Assembly (NCBI GenBank): GCA_013215515.1
Contig: JABSPC010000587.1
Location: 1-5,405 of the forward strand
Direction of reading: 5' to 3'
DNA: 5,405 nucleotides
From: Crocinitomicaceae bacterium
GTDB taxonomy: Bacteria > Bacteroidota > Bacteroidia > Flavobacteriales_D > Crocinitomicaceae
In this document: positions 1 to 5,405 of the stretch, piece by piece
Layout of the letters: every line of letters begins with the position of its first letter
Position numbering within the stretch: position 1 is the first letter of the stretch
Position numbers and translations under genes: made by a program
Notes under the pieces: model-generated
The model's database searches: none
What the model was told of the DNA's origin: nothing
The model's input: only the letters and a program-made list of their open reading frames with translations

Positions 1-446
1 AATTGAGAGTTAATAATATTACAGCTATTTTCTTGTGAGTTTAAAACTAAATAGGTGATTCCATCCTTGTTGTAGGCGTAATGCAATGGTCTTCCTGAGA
101 CTAACGAAATCATACTTGGGCTTGTGTTGTCATGATTTCCTATTGTCCATAATGTGTTTGGGCTTGAAATATCAAACATCGAATCAATAAGTTCAATTTG
201 AGCCCAGGAACCCGTAGAAAATTCCATTAAATCGCCTCCTAGCAATAAGACTTCGTATTTGGAAAAATCAATTTGATCTATGCCAGCAATAAAACTGGTA
301 TTAACAGAGTCTCTGGTGTGAGAAATATGAAGGATTTTCACGGAAGAGCTATCATGCGTGATGGGTATGGTGACAGTGTCCTTTCTACAAGAATTTAATA
401 AACAAAATCCAAAAACTAAAATGATATGGGCGAAAACGAACTTCAA
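1..446 (-). CDS. Lipoprotein metallophosphoesterase (calcineurin-like), C-terminal part beyond the window
   Basis: An open frame of 148 codons reads off the left edge without a stop. No ATG precedes the conserved part. I chose the TTG at 446-444 because it gives a textbook lipoprotein signal: MKF, a hydrophobic run, then the lipobox LNSC with Cys20 as the lipidation site. Two calcineurin-like phosphoesterase motifs are clear: GGDLME (residues 70-75) in the GDxx(D/E) position and GNHDN (103-107). The motif I position, after KILHIS, reads HTR (43-45) where the family normally has a D-x-H metal pair. A TACCTTTG -7 element ends 5 nt before the TTG, so the message may be leaderless. It is probably a periplasm-facing or outer-membrane lipoprotein acting on a phosphoester; the substrate cannot be told. 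The family call is firm. The start is inferred, and in-frame ATT at 467-465 is a weaker alternative. Confidence 0.82.
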   Translation of the reverse strand, partial: MKFVFAHIILVFGFCLLNSCRKDTVTIPITHDSSSVKILHISHTRDSVNTSFIAGIDQIDFSKYEVLLLGGDLMEFSTGSWAQIELIDSMFDISSPNTLWTIGNHDNTSPSMISLVSGRPLHYAYNKDGITYLVLNSQENSCNIINSQ

Positions 447-451
447 GTAAC

Positions 452-459
452 CAAAGGTA
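452..459 (-). promoter_or_regulatory. Putative Bacteroidota -7 element for the metallophosphoesterase
   Basis: The minus strand reads TACCTTTG, an exact fit to the Bacteroidota -7 consensus TAnnTTTG, ending 5 nt before the proposed TTG start. The region about 19 nt further upstream is the T-tract of the SRP RNA terminator, so any -33 element is only T-rich and not a clear TTTG. The motif is short and could occur by chance; its position is what supports it. Confidence 0.45.
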
Positions 460-474
460 GAGAAAATAGTTACT

Positions 475-492
475 AAAAAAAAGAGGGGTAAG
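475..492 (-). terminator. 3' end and U-tract terminator of the SRP RNA
   Basis: On the minus strand, CTTACCCC (492-485) closes the terminal stem of the SRP RNA by pairing with GGGGTAAG (581-574). It is followed by TC and then eight T residues (482-475). The closing helix of the RNA plus the T-tract would act as an intrinsic terminator, so the mature 3' end should lie close to 485. Confidence 0.6.
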
Positions 493-581
493 CTACTTAT
501 ATCGCACCGCTCAACCTTCTACCCTTGCTACGTTCCCGTCCTGGGGGAGTCAAAGGGAGCTGGTCGTACAAGACTTACCCC
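485..581 (-). ncRNA. ffs: Signal recognition particle RNA (bacterial small SRP / 4.5S type)
   Basis: The minus strand carries the conserved SRP core: CAGG (543-540), an ACG/CGT stem capped by a GGAA tetraloop (loop 536-533), then AGCA (529-526). This corresponds to the E. coli 4.5S core CAGG...GGAA...AGCA. Outside it, CCCTT (557-553) pairs with AAGGG (526-522). The ends are fixed by an 8-bp closing helix, GGGGTAAG (581-574) with CTTACCCC (492-485), giving about 97 nt, a usual size for this class. The RNA binds Ffh and takes part in co-translational targeting of membrane proteins to FtsY and the translocon. A promoter-like element lies just upstream and a T-tract just downstream, so it looks like a single-gene transcription unit. 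Identity is firm; the ends are inferred from pairing. Confidence 0.92.
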
Positions 582-586
582 AGCCG

Positions 587-617
587 CGAAAATACTATGA
601 TTATTCAATATGGCAAT
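587..617 (-). promoter_or_regulatory. Putative promoter of the SRP RNA
   Basis: The minus strand has ATTG (617-614), then 19 nt, then TATTTTCG (594-587), one mismatch from TAnnTTTG. The spacing is the usual one for Bacteroidota -33/-7 promoters. The -7 element ends 5 nt before the first paired base of the SRP RNA (581), where transcription would be expected to start. Confidence 0.6.
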
Positions 618-688
618 GGATAAAATGAAATTCAATAAAAAAAAAATGATAGTCCTTGATAATAAGGCTTTCAGAAATTAATTAACAC

Positions 689-721
689 AAAAAAATCCGC
701 CTCAGCTAAGCCGGGACGGAT
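689..721 (-). terminator. Intrinsic terminator of the ferredoxin gene
   Basis: Downstream of the ferredoxin stop, the minus strand folds ATCCGTC (721-715) with GGCGGAT (701-695), one G-T wobble, with an inner CGGC/GCTG helix and a short TTA loop. Seven T residues follow (695-689, the first also closing the stem). This is a standard Rho-independent terminator for the minus strand. The other side lacks a long T-run, so it is probably one-directional. Confidence 0.85.
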
Positions 722-743
722 TCAATATTCTATTATCTCACCG

Positions 744-1091
744 TTAAAGGTGCATGAAATCTTTCTTTGCTAGCAACTCGTCTTCTGATTCACGAACATC
801 TTCATCGTCGATACAGCAGTCTACTGGGCATACTGCGGCACATTGAGGCTCATCATGGAAGCCTACGCACTCAGTACATTTGTCTGAAACGATGTAGTAA
901 ACATCCATATCAACAGGCTCTTTATCGTCGTCTGCCATTGTATCTTCTCCGTTAAGAGTTGTAATCATTCCAATTAGAGAAGTTCCGTCTGAGTATTTCC
1001 ATTCAGCACCACCTTCATAGATAGCATTGTTAGGGCATTCAGGCTCACAAGCTCCACAGTTAATACATTCGTCAGTAATTATAATTGCCAT
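744..1091 (-). CDS. Ferredoxin with two 4Fe-4S clusters
   Basis: This 115-residue acidic protein has two cluster-binding motifs: C9-C12-C15-C19-Pro ([12 protein letters not shown]) near the N-terminus, and C72-C75-(8 residues)-C84-C88-Pro in the second half. Extra cysteines lie at 92-93. A spacer of about 50 residues between the clusters and a strongly acidic tail (about 95-105) fit a soluble low-potential electron carrier of the two-cluster bacterial type. It begins at an ATG (1091-1089) preceded by AGAGG and by an exact TATATTTG -7 element, and ends before a strong terminator, so it is probably a single-gene unit. It is divergent from an acyl-CoA reductase; from memory this neighbourhood recurs in Bacteroidota genomes, which hints at a related role but does not prove one. 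The redox partner is unknown. Confidence 0.93.
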   Translation of the reverse strand: MAIIITDECINCGACEPECPNNAIYEGGAEWKYSDGTSLIGMITTLNGEDTMADDDKEPVDMDVYYIVSDKCTECVGFHDEPQCAAVCPVDCCIDDEDVRESEDELLAKKDFMHL

Positions 1092-1111
1092 TACCTCTAA
1101 TTAATTTTATG

Positions 1112-1119
1112 CAAATATA
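1112..1119 (-). promoter_or_regulatory. -7 promoter element of the ferredoxin gene
   Basis: The minus strand reads TATATTTG, an exact TAnnTTTG match, 20 nt before the ferredoxin ATG. A TTT triplet (1141-1139) sits 19 nt upstream as a weak -33 element. The short leader includes AGAGG (1098-1094), a possible ribosome-binding site. Confidence 0.6.
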
Positions 1120-1153
1120 CTATGGAATCACGAATAATAAATAAATTATACTT

Positions 1154-1161
1154 TATTTTTG
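1154..1161 (+). promoter_or_regulatory. -7 promoter element of the acyl-CoA reductase gene
   Basis: TATTTTTG matches TAnnTTTG exactly and ends 4 nt before the GTG start at 1166. No clear TTG lies at the -33 position. If transcription starts just after the element, the message would have little or no leader. Confidence 0.5.
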
Positions 1162-1165
1162 CACC

Positions 1166-2209
1166 GTGAAACAAGAAGAAATAATTAAAGGCTTTGAACA
1201 GCTAGGCATACTCATGACGAGCTTGGGTACGAATAAAGAATGGGAAAACTTCTCCGTTGGAGTTACGGAAAGTGAGTACTTAAACCTACAAACGATAATA
1301 AATCGACAGGTAAGTTATAACGGTTGGTTTACAAAGGAAAACGTCAGAGAGAGCTTGTTAAACATTGGTAGTAGGCTCAATTACAAATTGGTAAGGAATT
1401 GGACTTCAAGTTATACTTTCAGTACTGACCCGAAAACGGTTGCGGTTATTATGGCTGGAAACATTCCATTGGTAGGCTTCCATGACTTCTTATCTGTACT
1501 GCTTTCGGGAAACAAGATTGTCGCCAAATTAAGCTCTGACGACAAAACACTCTTGCCAGCATTAGTCCACCATTTGATTGAATTTGTTCCTGGACTGAAG
1601 GAGCGAATCGTGTTTACATTTGGAAGAATAGGTGATATCGATGCTGTAATTGCGACTGGTAGTAACAATTCAATGCAATACTTTGAACAATATTTTGGTA
1701 AGTATCCAAATATCTTTAGAAAGAGCAGGACTTCAATTGCGGTTCTTAAAGGGGATGAAACTAAAGATGAAATTAAGAATCTAGGCTCTGATATATTCGA
1801 TCACTTTGGTTTAGGGTGCCGTAACGTATCTCATTTAATGCTTCCTGAAGGATTTGAACTGAGTCGTTTCTTTGAAGGCGTAGTATCCTTTGGAGACGTC
1901 ATTAACAATAATAAGTACGGCAACAACTACGATTACAACAAGGCTGTGTATTTAATGAATAAGCTTGAGATTCTTGACAATAATTTCTGCTTGCTTCGCG
2001 AATCGAAAGAGTTGTTTTCGCCATTGTCGATGATTCACTACCAGTTCTACAAGGATCAGTCTGAAATAGACGAATTCATTAAAGAGAATGAGAATAAAAT
2101 TCAAGTTGTAGTTGGAAGGGATTTTTTGAAATACGGACAAGCGCAATGCCCTGCACTGGATGACTATGCGGATGGAGTGGATGTAATGGCTTGGTTGGGT
2201 AAGTTGTAG
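1166..2209 (+). CDS. Acyl-CoA reductase, LuxC family (aldehyde dehydrogenase superfamily)
   Basis: The 347-residue product resembles the LuxC-type acyl-CoA reductases common in Bacteroidota. These belong to the aldehyde dehydrogenase superfamily and reduce acyl-CoA or acyl-protein thioesters to aldehydes with NAD(P)H. Visible features are the nucleotide-fold segment VAVIMAGNIPLVGFHDF (92-108), the following SGNKIVAKLSSDD strand-loop (114-126), and GLGCRNVSHL (215-224), where Cys218 is the expected acyl-accepting nucleophile. The start is GTG at 1166; the next Met (codon 17) would remove the N-terminal helix, so GTG is preferred. A TAnnTTTG element ends 4 nt before it. No luciferase (luxAB) or fatty-acid transferase genes are present, so bioluminescence is not implied. 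It is divergent from the ferredoxin and 17 bp upstream of an SRPBCC gene, probably in one operon. The physiological substrate is unknown. Confidence 0.9.
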   Translation: MKQEEIIKGFEQLGILMTSLGTNKEWENFSVGVTESEYLNLQTIINRQVSYNGWFTKENVRESLLNIGSRLNYKLVRNWTSSYTFSTDPKTVAVIMAGNIPLVGFHDFLSVLLSGNKIVAKLSSDDKTLLPALVHHLIEFVPGLKERIVFTFGRIGDIDAVIATGSNNSMQYFEQYFGKYPNIFRKSRTSIAVLKGDETKDEIKNLGSDIFDHFGLGCRNVSHLMLPEGFELSRFFEGVVSFGDVINNNKYGNNYDYNKAVYLMNKLEILDNNFCLLRESKELFSPLSMIHYQFYKDQSEIDEFIKENENKIQVVVGRDFLKYGQAQCPALDDYADGVDVMAWLGKL

Positions 2210-2226
2210 ATTTTAAATTAGAAGTT

Positions 2227-2673
2227 ATGAAATTCACTTGTACGATAGATATAGACCTACCGAGAGAGAAAGTTGTTGAATTGTATAAAGACTCTAGCAA
2301 TCTTAAAGAATGGCAAAACGGGTTCCAATCTGCTGAATTGATTAGTGGGGAGGTCGGCAAAGTAGGCGCGAAGTCACTTCTTAAATTCAAGAACGGCAAA
2401 AAACGTACTATGGAACTCGAAGAAACGATTCTAGTGAGTGATTTCCCGAATGAATTTACCGGTGAATACGTTCATTTTCAGATGACAAATACGATGCGGA
2501 ATATATTTACTGAAATTGACGAGAACACTACGCGCTGGACTGCTAATATTGCTTATACTCAATTTAATAGCCTGTCTATTAGAGTCATTATCAAGCTTTT
2601 TCCGAAAATGTTCAAGAAGCAAAGTCAAAAATGGCTGGATCAATTTAAGGTCTTCGCGGAAAGTAAGAAGTAA
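2227..2673 (+). CDS. SRPBCC-fold (START/polyketide-cyclase-like) protein
   Basis: This 148-residue protein has the layout of the SRPBCC/Bet v1-like ligand-binding superfamily: an opening strand MKFTCTIDIDLPREKVVELY with a short helix (13-20), the LKEWQNGFQSAELISGEVGKVGAKS stretch typical of these folds (26-50), several alternating strands, and a long C-terminal helix (about 126-147, rich in K and F). Members bind hydrophobic ligands or act as cyclases or hydrolases. No catalytic residue can be assigned, so no reaction is proposed. It lacks a signal peptide, so it should be cytoplasmic. It follows the acyl-CoA reductase by 17 bp and is probably co-transcribed; a lipid-like ligand would fit that neighbour but is inference. 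Its TAA abuts the stop of the convergent gene with no spacer. Confidence 0.82.
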   Translation: MKFTCTIDIDLPREKVVELYKDSSNLKEWQNGFQSAELISGEVGKVGAKSLLKFKNGKKRTMELEETILVSDFPNEFTGEYVHFQMTNTMRNIFTEIDENTTRWTANIAYTQFNSLSIRVIIKLFPKMFKKQSQKWLDQFKVFAESKK

Positions 2674-3219
2674 TTATCTGATTACCTGTAAGAACCCTGA
2701 CACTGTTTGGTCTTCTTTGTCAGTGTATCTAACCACACAAGAATAGAAGTAGGTTCCAGCTGCAACAAGTTCTCCACCTGGAGACGTACCATCCCAGCCT
2801 TCAGAAGAGTCTGTTGATTCGAAGATTGTATTCCCCCAACGGTTCATGATTTTCGCATCAATTGGAACGTTACAGTCCGTTGAGAAATAGAATTTATCGT
2901 TGATTTGATCTCTATTGGGTGTGAAAACGTTTGATATTTCCAGTACACAGTGCTCTTCGGCATTCACTTCAGGCTCCTCACCATTTGGCGTTCCTAAAAA
3001 GCTCGATACTTGAACAACATTCGTCGATATGCTAACAGAATAAGAAGTTGTCGATGGGATTATTACATCCATTCCAACTGGTGAAACTCCCGTAACAGTG
3101 TATGTGCCAGGATCTAAATCCATAAAGAAATAAAAGCCAGAATGATCAGAAACAATTGACGAAAGCAAAGTATTAGAAGCATTTCTCAATTCCATTGTCC
3201 ATCCAATTGTTGGATTCAA
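2674..3219 (-). CDS. Type IX secretion C-terminal domain protein (CHU_C / gliding-motility type), probably 5'-truncated
   Basis: The 181-residue product, read from TTG at 3219, has two parts. Residues 1-70 resemble an SdrD-B-like or carboxypeptidase-regulatory-like beta-sandwich repeat (SGFYFF 27-32, DPGTYTVTG 36-44). Residues 91-181 form a CHU_C-type domain: ISNVFTPNRDQINDKF (95-110), NRWGN (126-130), WDG (142-144), GTYFYS (155-160) and the terminal GFLQVIR. This domain is the type-B sorting signal for type IX secretion in Bacteroidota. Secreted cargo needs an N-terminal Sec signal, and none is present. The frame is closed by TAA at 3240-3238, and the DjlA-like gene ends at 3255, so no room remains for one. 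Even the first beta-sandwich looks clipped. The first ATG (3195) would shorten it further. It is most likely the tail of a once longer surface protein, perhaps not functional. Domain identity is firm; status and start are uncertain. Confidence 0.75.
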   Translation of the reverse strand: MNPTIGWTMELRNASNTLLSSIVSDHSGFYFFMDLDPGTYTVTGVSPVGMDVIIPSTTSYSVSISTNVVQVSSFLGTPNGEEPEVNAEEHCVLEISNVFTPNRDQINDKFYFSTDCNVPIDAKIMNRWGNTIFESTDSSEGWDGTSPGGELVAAGTYFYSCVVRYTDKEDQTVSGFLQVIR

Positions 3220-3254
3220 AATAAAGACGTCAGAAGTTTAGATAAAGTTGTATT

Positions 3255-4010
3255 CTAATATTCCTCTGTGACTTCGTACGCCTTTTGAATTTCTATAAAG
3301 CGCTCTACTGCCAAGTCTTGCTGATCTTGTGATTCATTTTCGAACCGGTCTGGATGATGAATCTTAACAAGTTTACGATATGCTTTTTTGATTTCATCTT
3401 TCGATGCTTGCTCAGAAATACCAAGTATTTCACAAGCTAACTTTAGTGCTGATTTCTTTGTGTAAGAACTTGGTTGTGCCTTCCGTCGTTGTCTTTGTTG
3501 ATACATCCCAATAACACTTTGGAATTCCTTAGGACTTAAATTAAGAAGTCCATTAATGGAGTGGAGCATCTTCATTTCCCGACTATTGATACTTCCGTCT
3601 ACATGAGCAAGGCCCGCCAAGAAGTACATAATCTGCATTTTCTTACTTCGATCGGAGATGTGGATGTTTAACCACTTAATAACAAGCTTCTCATCAACAG
3701 GATTCGAGTAGCAATCTGTAAGAGCATCTTGAAATTTGAATTCACTGTAACGAAACTTTCTTCTGAAATAATTATGCATGTAAATTACCTTTTTACCAGC
3801 GTCTTCAACGTCCAATTGAATCATTCTTGCGGCCAAGCTAACATGAGCCTCCATTAAATTGTCTGAATTATACTCTTTGCCGAAAAAGAAGGACTTTTTA
3901 TCCCATGCGGTATTGACTCTTTTTTCTTGGAGCTTTTCGTATAATAGCCTGATAATCACAAACAACGTTATCATTACAAAAAATGAAAATTTGATTATAA
4001 ACTCTATCAT
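3255..4010 (-). CDS. DjlA-like membrane J-domain protein, third tandem copy (TM + TerB-like + J domain)
   Basis: The 251-residue product has one N-terminal membrane helix (about 4-22) followed by positive residues, so the bulk should face the cytoplasm. A helical TerB-like domain follows (about 50-172) with the acidic motif [10 protein letters not shown] (136-145). A linker leads to a C-terminal J domain (about 186-251) with intact HPD at 219-221, helix [14 protein letters not shown] and helix [14 protein letters not shown]. This order and length match DjlA, which stimulates DnaK ATPase at the inner membrane. The ATG (4010-4008) directly follows the TAG of the previous copy (4013-4011), with zero spacing, so translation is probably coupled. 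Its J domain is about two-thirds identical to the neighbour's by eye; the TerB parts differ more. I do not assign djlA because orthology among three copies cannot be settled here. Confidence 0.85.
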   Translation of the reverse strand: MIEFIIKFSFFVMITLFVIIRLLYEKLQEKRVNTAWDKKSFFFGKEYNSDNLMEAHVSLAARMIQLDVEDAGKKVIYMHNYFRRKFRYSEFKFQDALTDCYSNPVDEKLVIKWLNIHISDRSKKMQIMYFLAGLAHVDGSINSREMKMLHSINGLLNLSPKEFQSVIGMYQQRQRRKAQPSSYTKKSALKLACEILGISEQASKDEIKKAYRKLVKIHHPDRFENESQDQQDLAVERFIEIQKAYEVTEEY

Positions 4011-4838
4011 CTATTTGTGTTTTTCGATCATTTCATATGCCTTCTGAATCTCCAGAAAGCGCTCATTAGCAACCTTTTGATGCTCAACAGAATCCATGGC
4101 AAAACGATCTGGATGGTGTTTTTTTACCAATGAACGATATGCCTTTTTGATTTCGTCCAATGAGGCGTGTTCGGAAATACCAAGAACTGTATAGCTTAAT
4201 TTTAGAATGGACTTTTTCGAGTGTTCAGAAGTGGAGGCTTTTGACTTTGTGTGTTTGCGATTGCGCTCTTGTACATAGGACGCAACTATACTGTCTAGTT
4301 CCTTTTGTGAAACATCCAGAACAGACCTCACTTTTTCTAAAAGGTTTAGTTCATTTCGGTCAATACTTCCATCTATCAATGACAATCCAACCAAAAAGTA
4401 AAGTACTTGAGAACGTTCTCGTGAATTTAAATGAAGAGACAACCAAGTTGTGATGGTCTTAATGTTAATTGGATATTTGTAAGCAAAATTAAGGTCGTCT
4501 TTGAAGTCTCGTTTGACAAAATGACTTCTGAAATAGCGATTCATGTAATCAATTTTATCTATTGAATCTTTTCGATCAACTCGAATCATCCAAGCGGACA
4601 AGCAGATATAGGCTTGCATTAAGTTGTCCTTGTTGTATTTTAAATCAGAGGGGAATTGACCATTGTCCCAAGCGGATGCAGTGATTCTTTTATACACGAT
4701 GTAGCCAAACGTAACAATAAAGGGGAAGGCTATTAAAAAAGCAAGGGCAAGGTTGTTATAAAATTCTTCTTCTGGACTAGGTGACGAAGTAGCTGAGTAA
4801 TACGCGGAAAGCTTGTGAAATGTCATCAAATTAATCAT
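4011..4838 (-). CDS. DjlA-like membrane J-domain protein, second tandem copy (TM + TerB-like + J domain)
   Basis: The 275-residue product has a 28-residue N-terminal extension with an acidic SPSPEEE stretch, then a membrane helix (about 29-49) followed by YKR, which predicts N-out, C-in topology as in DjlA. The TerB-like domain (about 70-192) carries [11 protein letters not shown] (153-163). A basic, Ser/Lys-rich linker (192-211) leads to the J domain (about 210-275) with HPD at 242-244. The start is ATG at 4838; a second Met at codon 5 is an equally good start. It lies 26 bp downstream of the first copy and its stop touches the start of the third copy (TAGATG). The expected role is presentation of membrane-associated clients to DnaK; the client is unknown. 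Confidence 0.85.
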   Translation of the reverse strand: MINLMTFHKLSAYYSATSSPSPEEEFYNNLALAFLIAFPFIVTFGYIVYKRITASAWDNGQFPSDLKYNKDNLMQAYICLSAWMIRVDRKDSIDKIDYMNRYFRSHFVKRDFKDDLNFAYKYPINIKTITTWLSLHLNSRERSQVLYFLVGLSLIDGSIDRNELNLLEKVRSVLDVSQKELDSIVASYVQERNRKHTKSKASTSEHSKKSILKLSYTVLGISEHASLDEIKKAYRSLVKKHHPDRFAMDSVEHQKVANERFLEIQKAYEMIEKHK

Positions 4839-4864
4839 TGCGTTGCTTCTGTTTAAATTAAATG

Positions 4865-5405
4865 CTACTGTTTCTCCAATGTTTCATACGCCTTCTGAAT
4901 TTCCAGAAATCGTTCATTGGCAATGTTCTGTTCTGCTTCTGATTCCGTTGCAAATCGATCCGGATGGTGCTTTTTTACTAATGTTCGATAGGACTTCTTG
5001 ATTTCAACCATTCCTGCTTGCTCAGAAACTCCCAAGACTGTACAGGCCAACTTACGTAAAGACTTTCTACCGCTTTCTGTTCTTGGTTTAGAATGTGATC
5101 TCACTCGCTCTTTCCTTTGATTGTATATCGCAATGATGCTGTCAAATTCTTTAGGGGTAAGCTCAAGTAAATTGCTCATTTGACGAAGCAAAGCAATCTC
5201 TCGACGATCCATACCTCCATTCACAACACTTAATCCGGCCAAGAAATAAATGACTTGTAAACGCTGTTTTGGTCGAAGGTACTTATTGAGCCATGAGCAC
5301 GCGAGCTTAACATCGATGGTCTTTTTAAGCGCATCGGTCATGATCTCATGGAAGTTCACATTGTGATCAGGGAAGTAGCGGTGAAAATAACTATTCATAT
5401 AGTCT
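4865..5405 (-). CDS. DjlA-like J-domain protein, first tandem copy, N-terminus beyond the window
   Basis: The frame is open to the right edge. A Met at 5398 would give 177 residues, but it is internal: the preceding codons encode Asp-Tyr, and DYMNSYF aligns with DYMNRYF of the second copy (about residue 97). So the true start and the membrane helix lie beyond the window. Counting from that Met, the TerB-like part spans about 1-95, a Ser/Arg/Lys linker about 96-110, and the J domain about 111-177 with HPD at 145-147. In the TerB acidic motif the usual DG is NG here (VNGGMDRRE, 59-67), unlike both sister copies. The J domain is about two-thirds identical to that of the second copy by eye. It is the upstream member of the array; no promoter is visible in the window. 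Confidence 0.85.
   Translation of the reverse strand, partial: DYMNSYFHRYFPDHNVNFHEIMTDALKKTIDVKLACSWLNKYLRPKQRLQVIYFLAGLSVVNGGMDRREIALLRQMSNLLELTPKEFDSIIAIYNQRKERVRSHSKPRTESGRKSLRKLACTVLGVSEQAGMVEIKKSYRTLVKKHHPDRFATESEAEQNIANERFLEIQKAYETLEKQ

Noticed and set aside
485..581. Reading the conserved GC-rich block as a riboswitch or attenuator leader of the metallophosphoesterase
   Set aside because: The CAGG/GGAA/AGCA core and the 8-bp closing helix match SRP RNA, and a terminator-like T-tract separates it from the gene.
767..955. Plus-strand open frame opposite the ferredoxin gene
   Set aside because: The ferredoxin cysteine motifs on the other strand explain this region fully.
1411..1668. 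Open frame of 85 codons on the minus strand inside the acyl-CoA reductase gene
   Set aside because: It lies antisense to a clear LuxC-family coding region, has no recognisable domain, and has no promoter or ribosome site of its own.
1166..2209. A bioluminescence (lux) operon suggested by the LuxC-type reductase
   Set aside because: No luciferase, acyl-transferase or acyl-protein synthetase genes are nearby, and LuxC-family reductases are widespread in non-luminous Bacteroidota.
2079..2399. Minus-strand open frame of 106 codons spanning the reductase/SRPBCC junction
   Set aside because: It overlaps two well-supported plus-strand genes, and its Ser/Leu/Pro-rich composition is typical of antisense frames.
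4160..4453. Plus-strand open frame of 97 codons within the second J-protein gene
   Set aside because: It is antisense to a conserved TerB/J-domain coding region, Cys-rich, and without family features.
4030..4990. Repeated DNA words such as CCTTCTGAAT and CGGATGGTG across the right part, as possible direct repeats of a mobile element or CRISPR
   Set aside because: They are the same J-domain codons (EIQKAYE and HHPDRF) in paralogous genes, with spacing equal to gene length, so coding homology explains them.
5396..5398. ATG at 5398 as the start of the first J-protein copy
   Set aside because: The two codons upstream (Asp-Tyr) continue the alignment with the paralogues, so this Met is internal and the gene begins beyond the window.

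Overview
The window looks like chromosomal DNA from a member of the Bacteroidota, probably Flavobacteriales. Four things support this: AT-rich sequence, promoters of the TAnnTTTG type, a type IX secretion (gliding-motility) C-terminal domain, and a small SRP RNA with a GGAA tetraloop. The phylum-level call rests on these features together. Placement at family level (for example near Crocinitomicaceae) would be a guess.

Left part, minus strand: the 5' portion of a lipoprotein metallophosphoesterase runs off the left edge (446 to 1). Just upstream of it is a 4.5S/SRP RNA gene (581 to 485) with its own promoter and a U-tract terminator. A 115-residue ferredoxin with two 4Fe-4S clusters follows (1091 to 744), with a good intrinsic terminator.

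Middle, plus strand: an acyl-CoA reductase of the LuxC family (1166-2209) is divergent from the ferredoxin and is followed after 17 bp by an SRPBCC-fold protein (2227-2673). The ferredoxin and the reductase share a 74-bp intergenic region with one -7 element facing each way. The SRPBCC gene ends back to back with a minus-strand gene, the two stop codons forming TAATTA.

Right part, minus strand: three tandem paralogues (more than 540 bp, 828 bp and 756 bp) each have a TerB-like helical domain and a C-terminal J domain with an intact HPD motif. The two complete copies also have an N-terminal membrane anchor. Order, topology and length match DjlA, the membrane-anchored DnaK co-chaperone. The last copy is followed by a short gene (3219 to 2674) encoding the end of a type IX-secreted adhesin-like protein. 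It lacks a signal peptide and is probably a 5'-truncated remnant.

Most genes are housekeeping or conserved hypothetical types. The least ordinary parts are the triplicated DjlA-like array, the headless type IX cargo gene beside it, the altered metal-site motif in the metallophosphoesterase, and two non-ATG starts placed 4-5 nt after a -7 element, which suggests leaderless transcripts. I see no CRISPR array, insertion sequence, tRNA or integrase, and no non-coding stretch longer than 300 bp.
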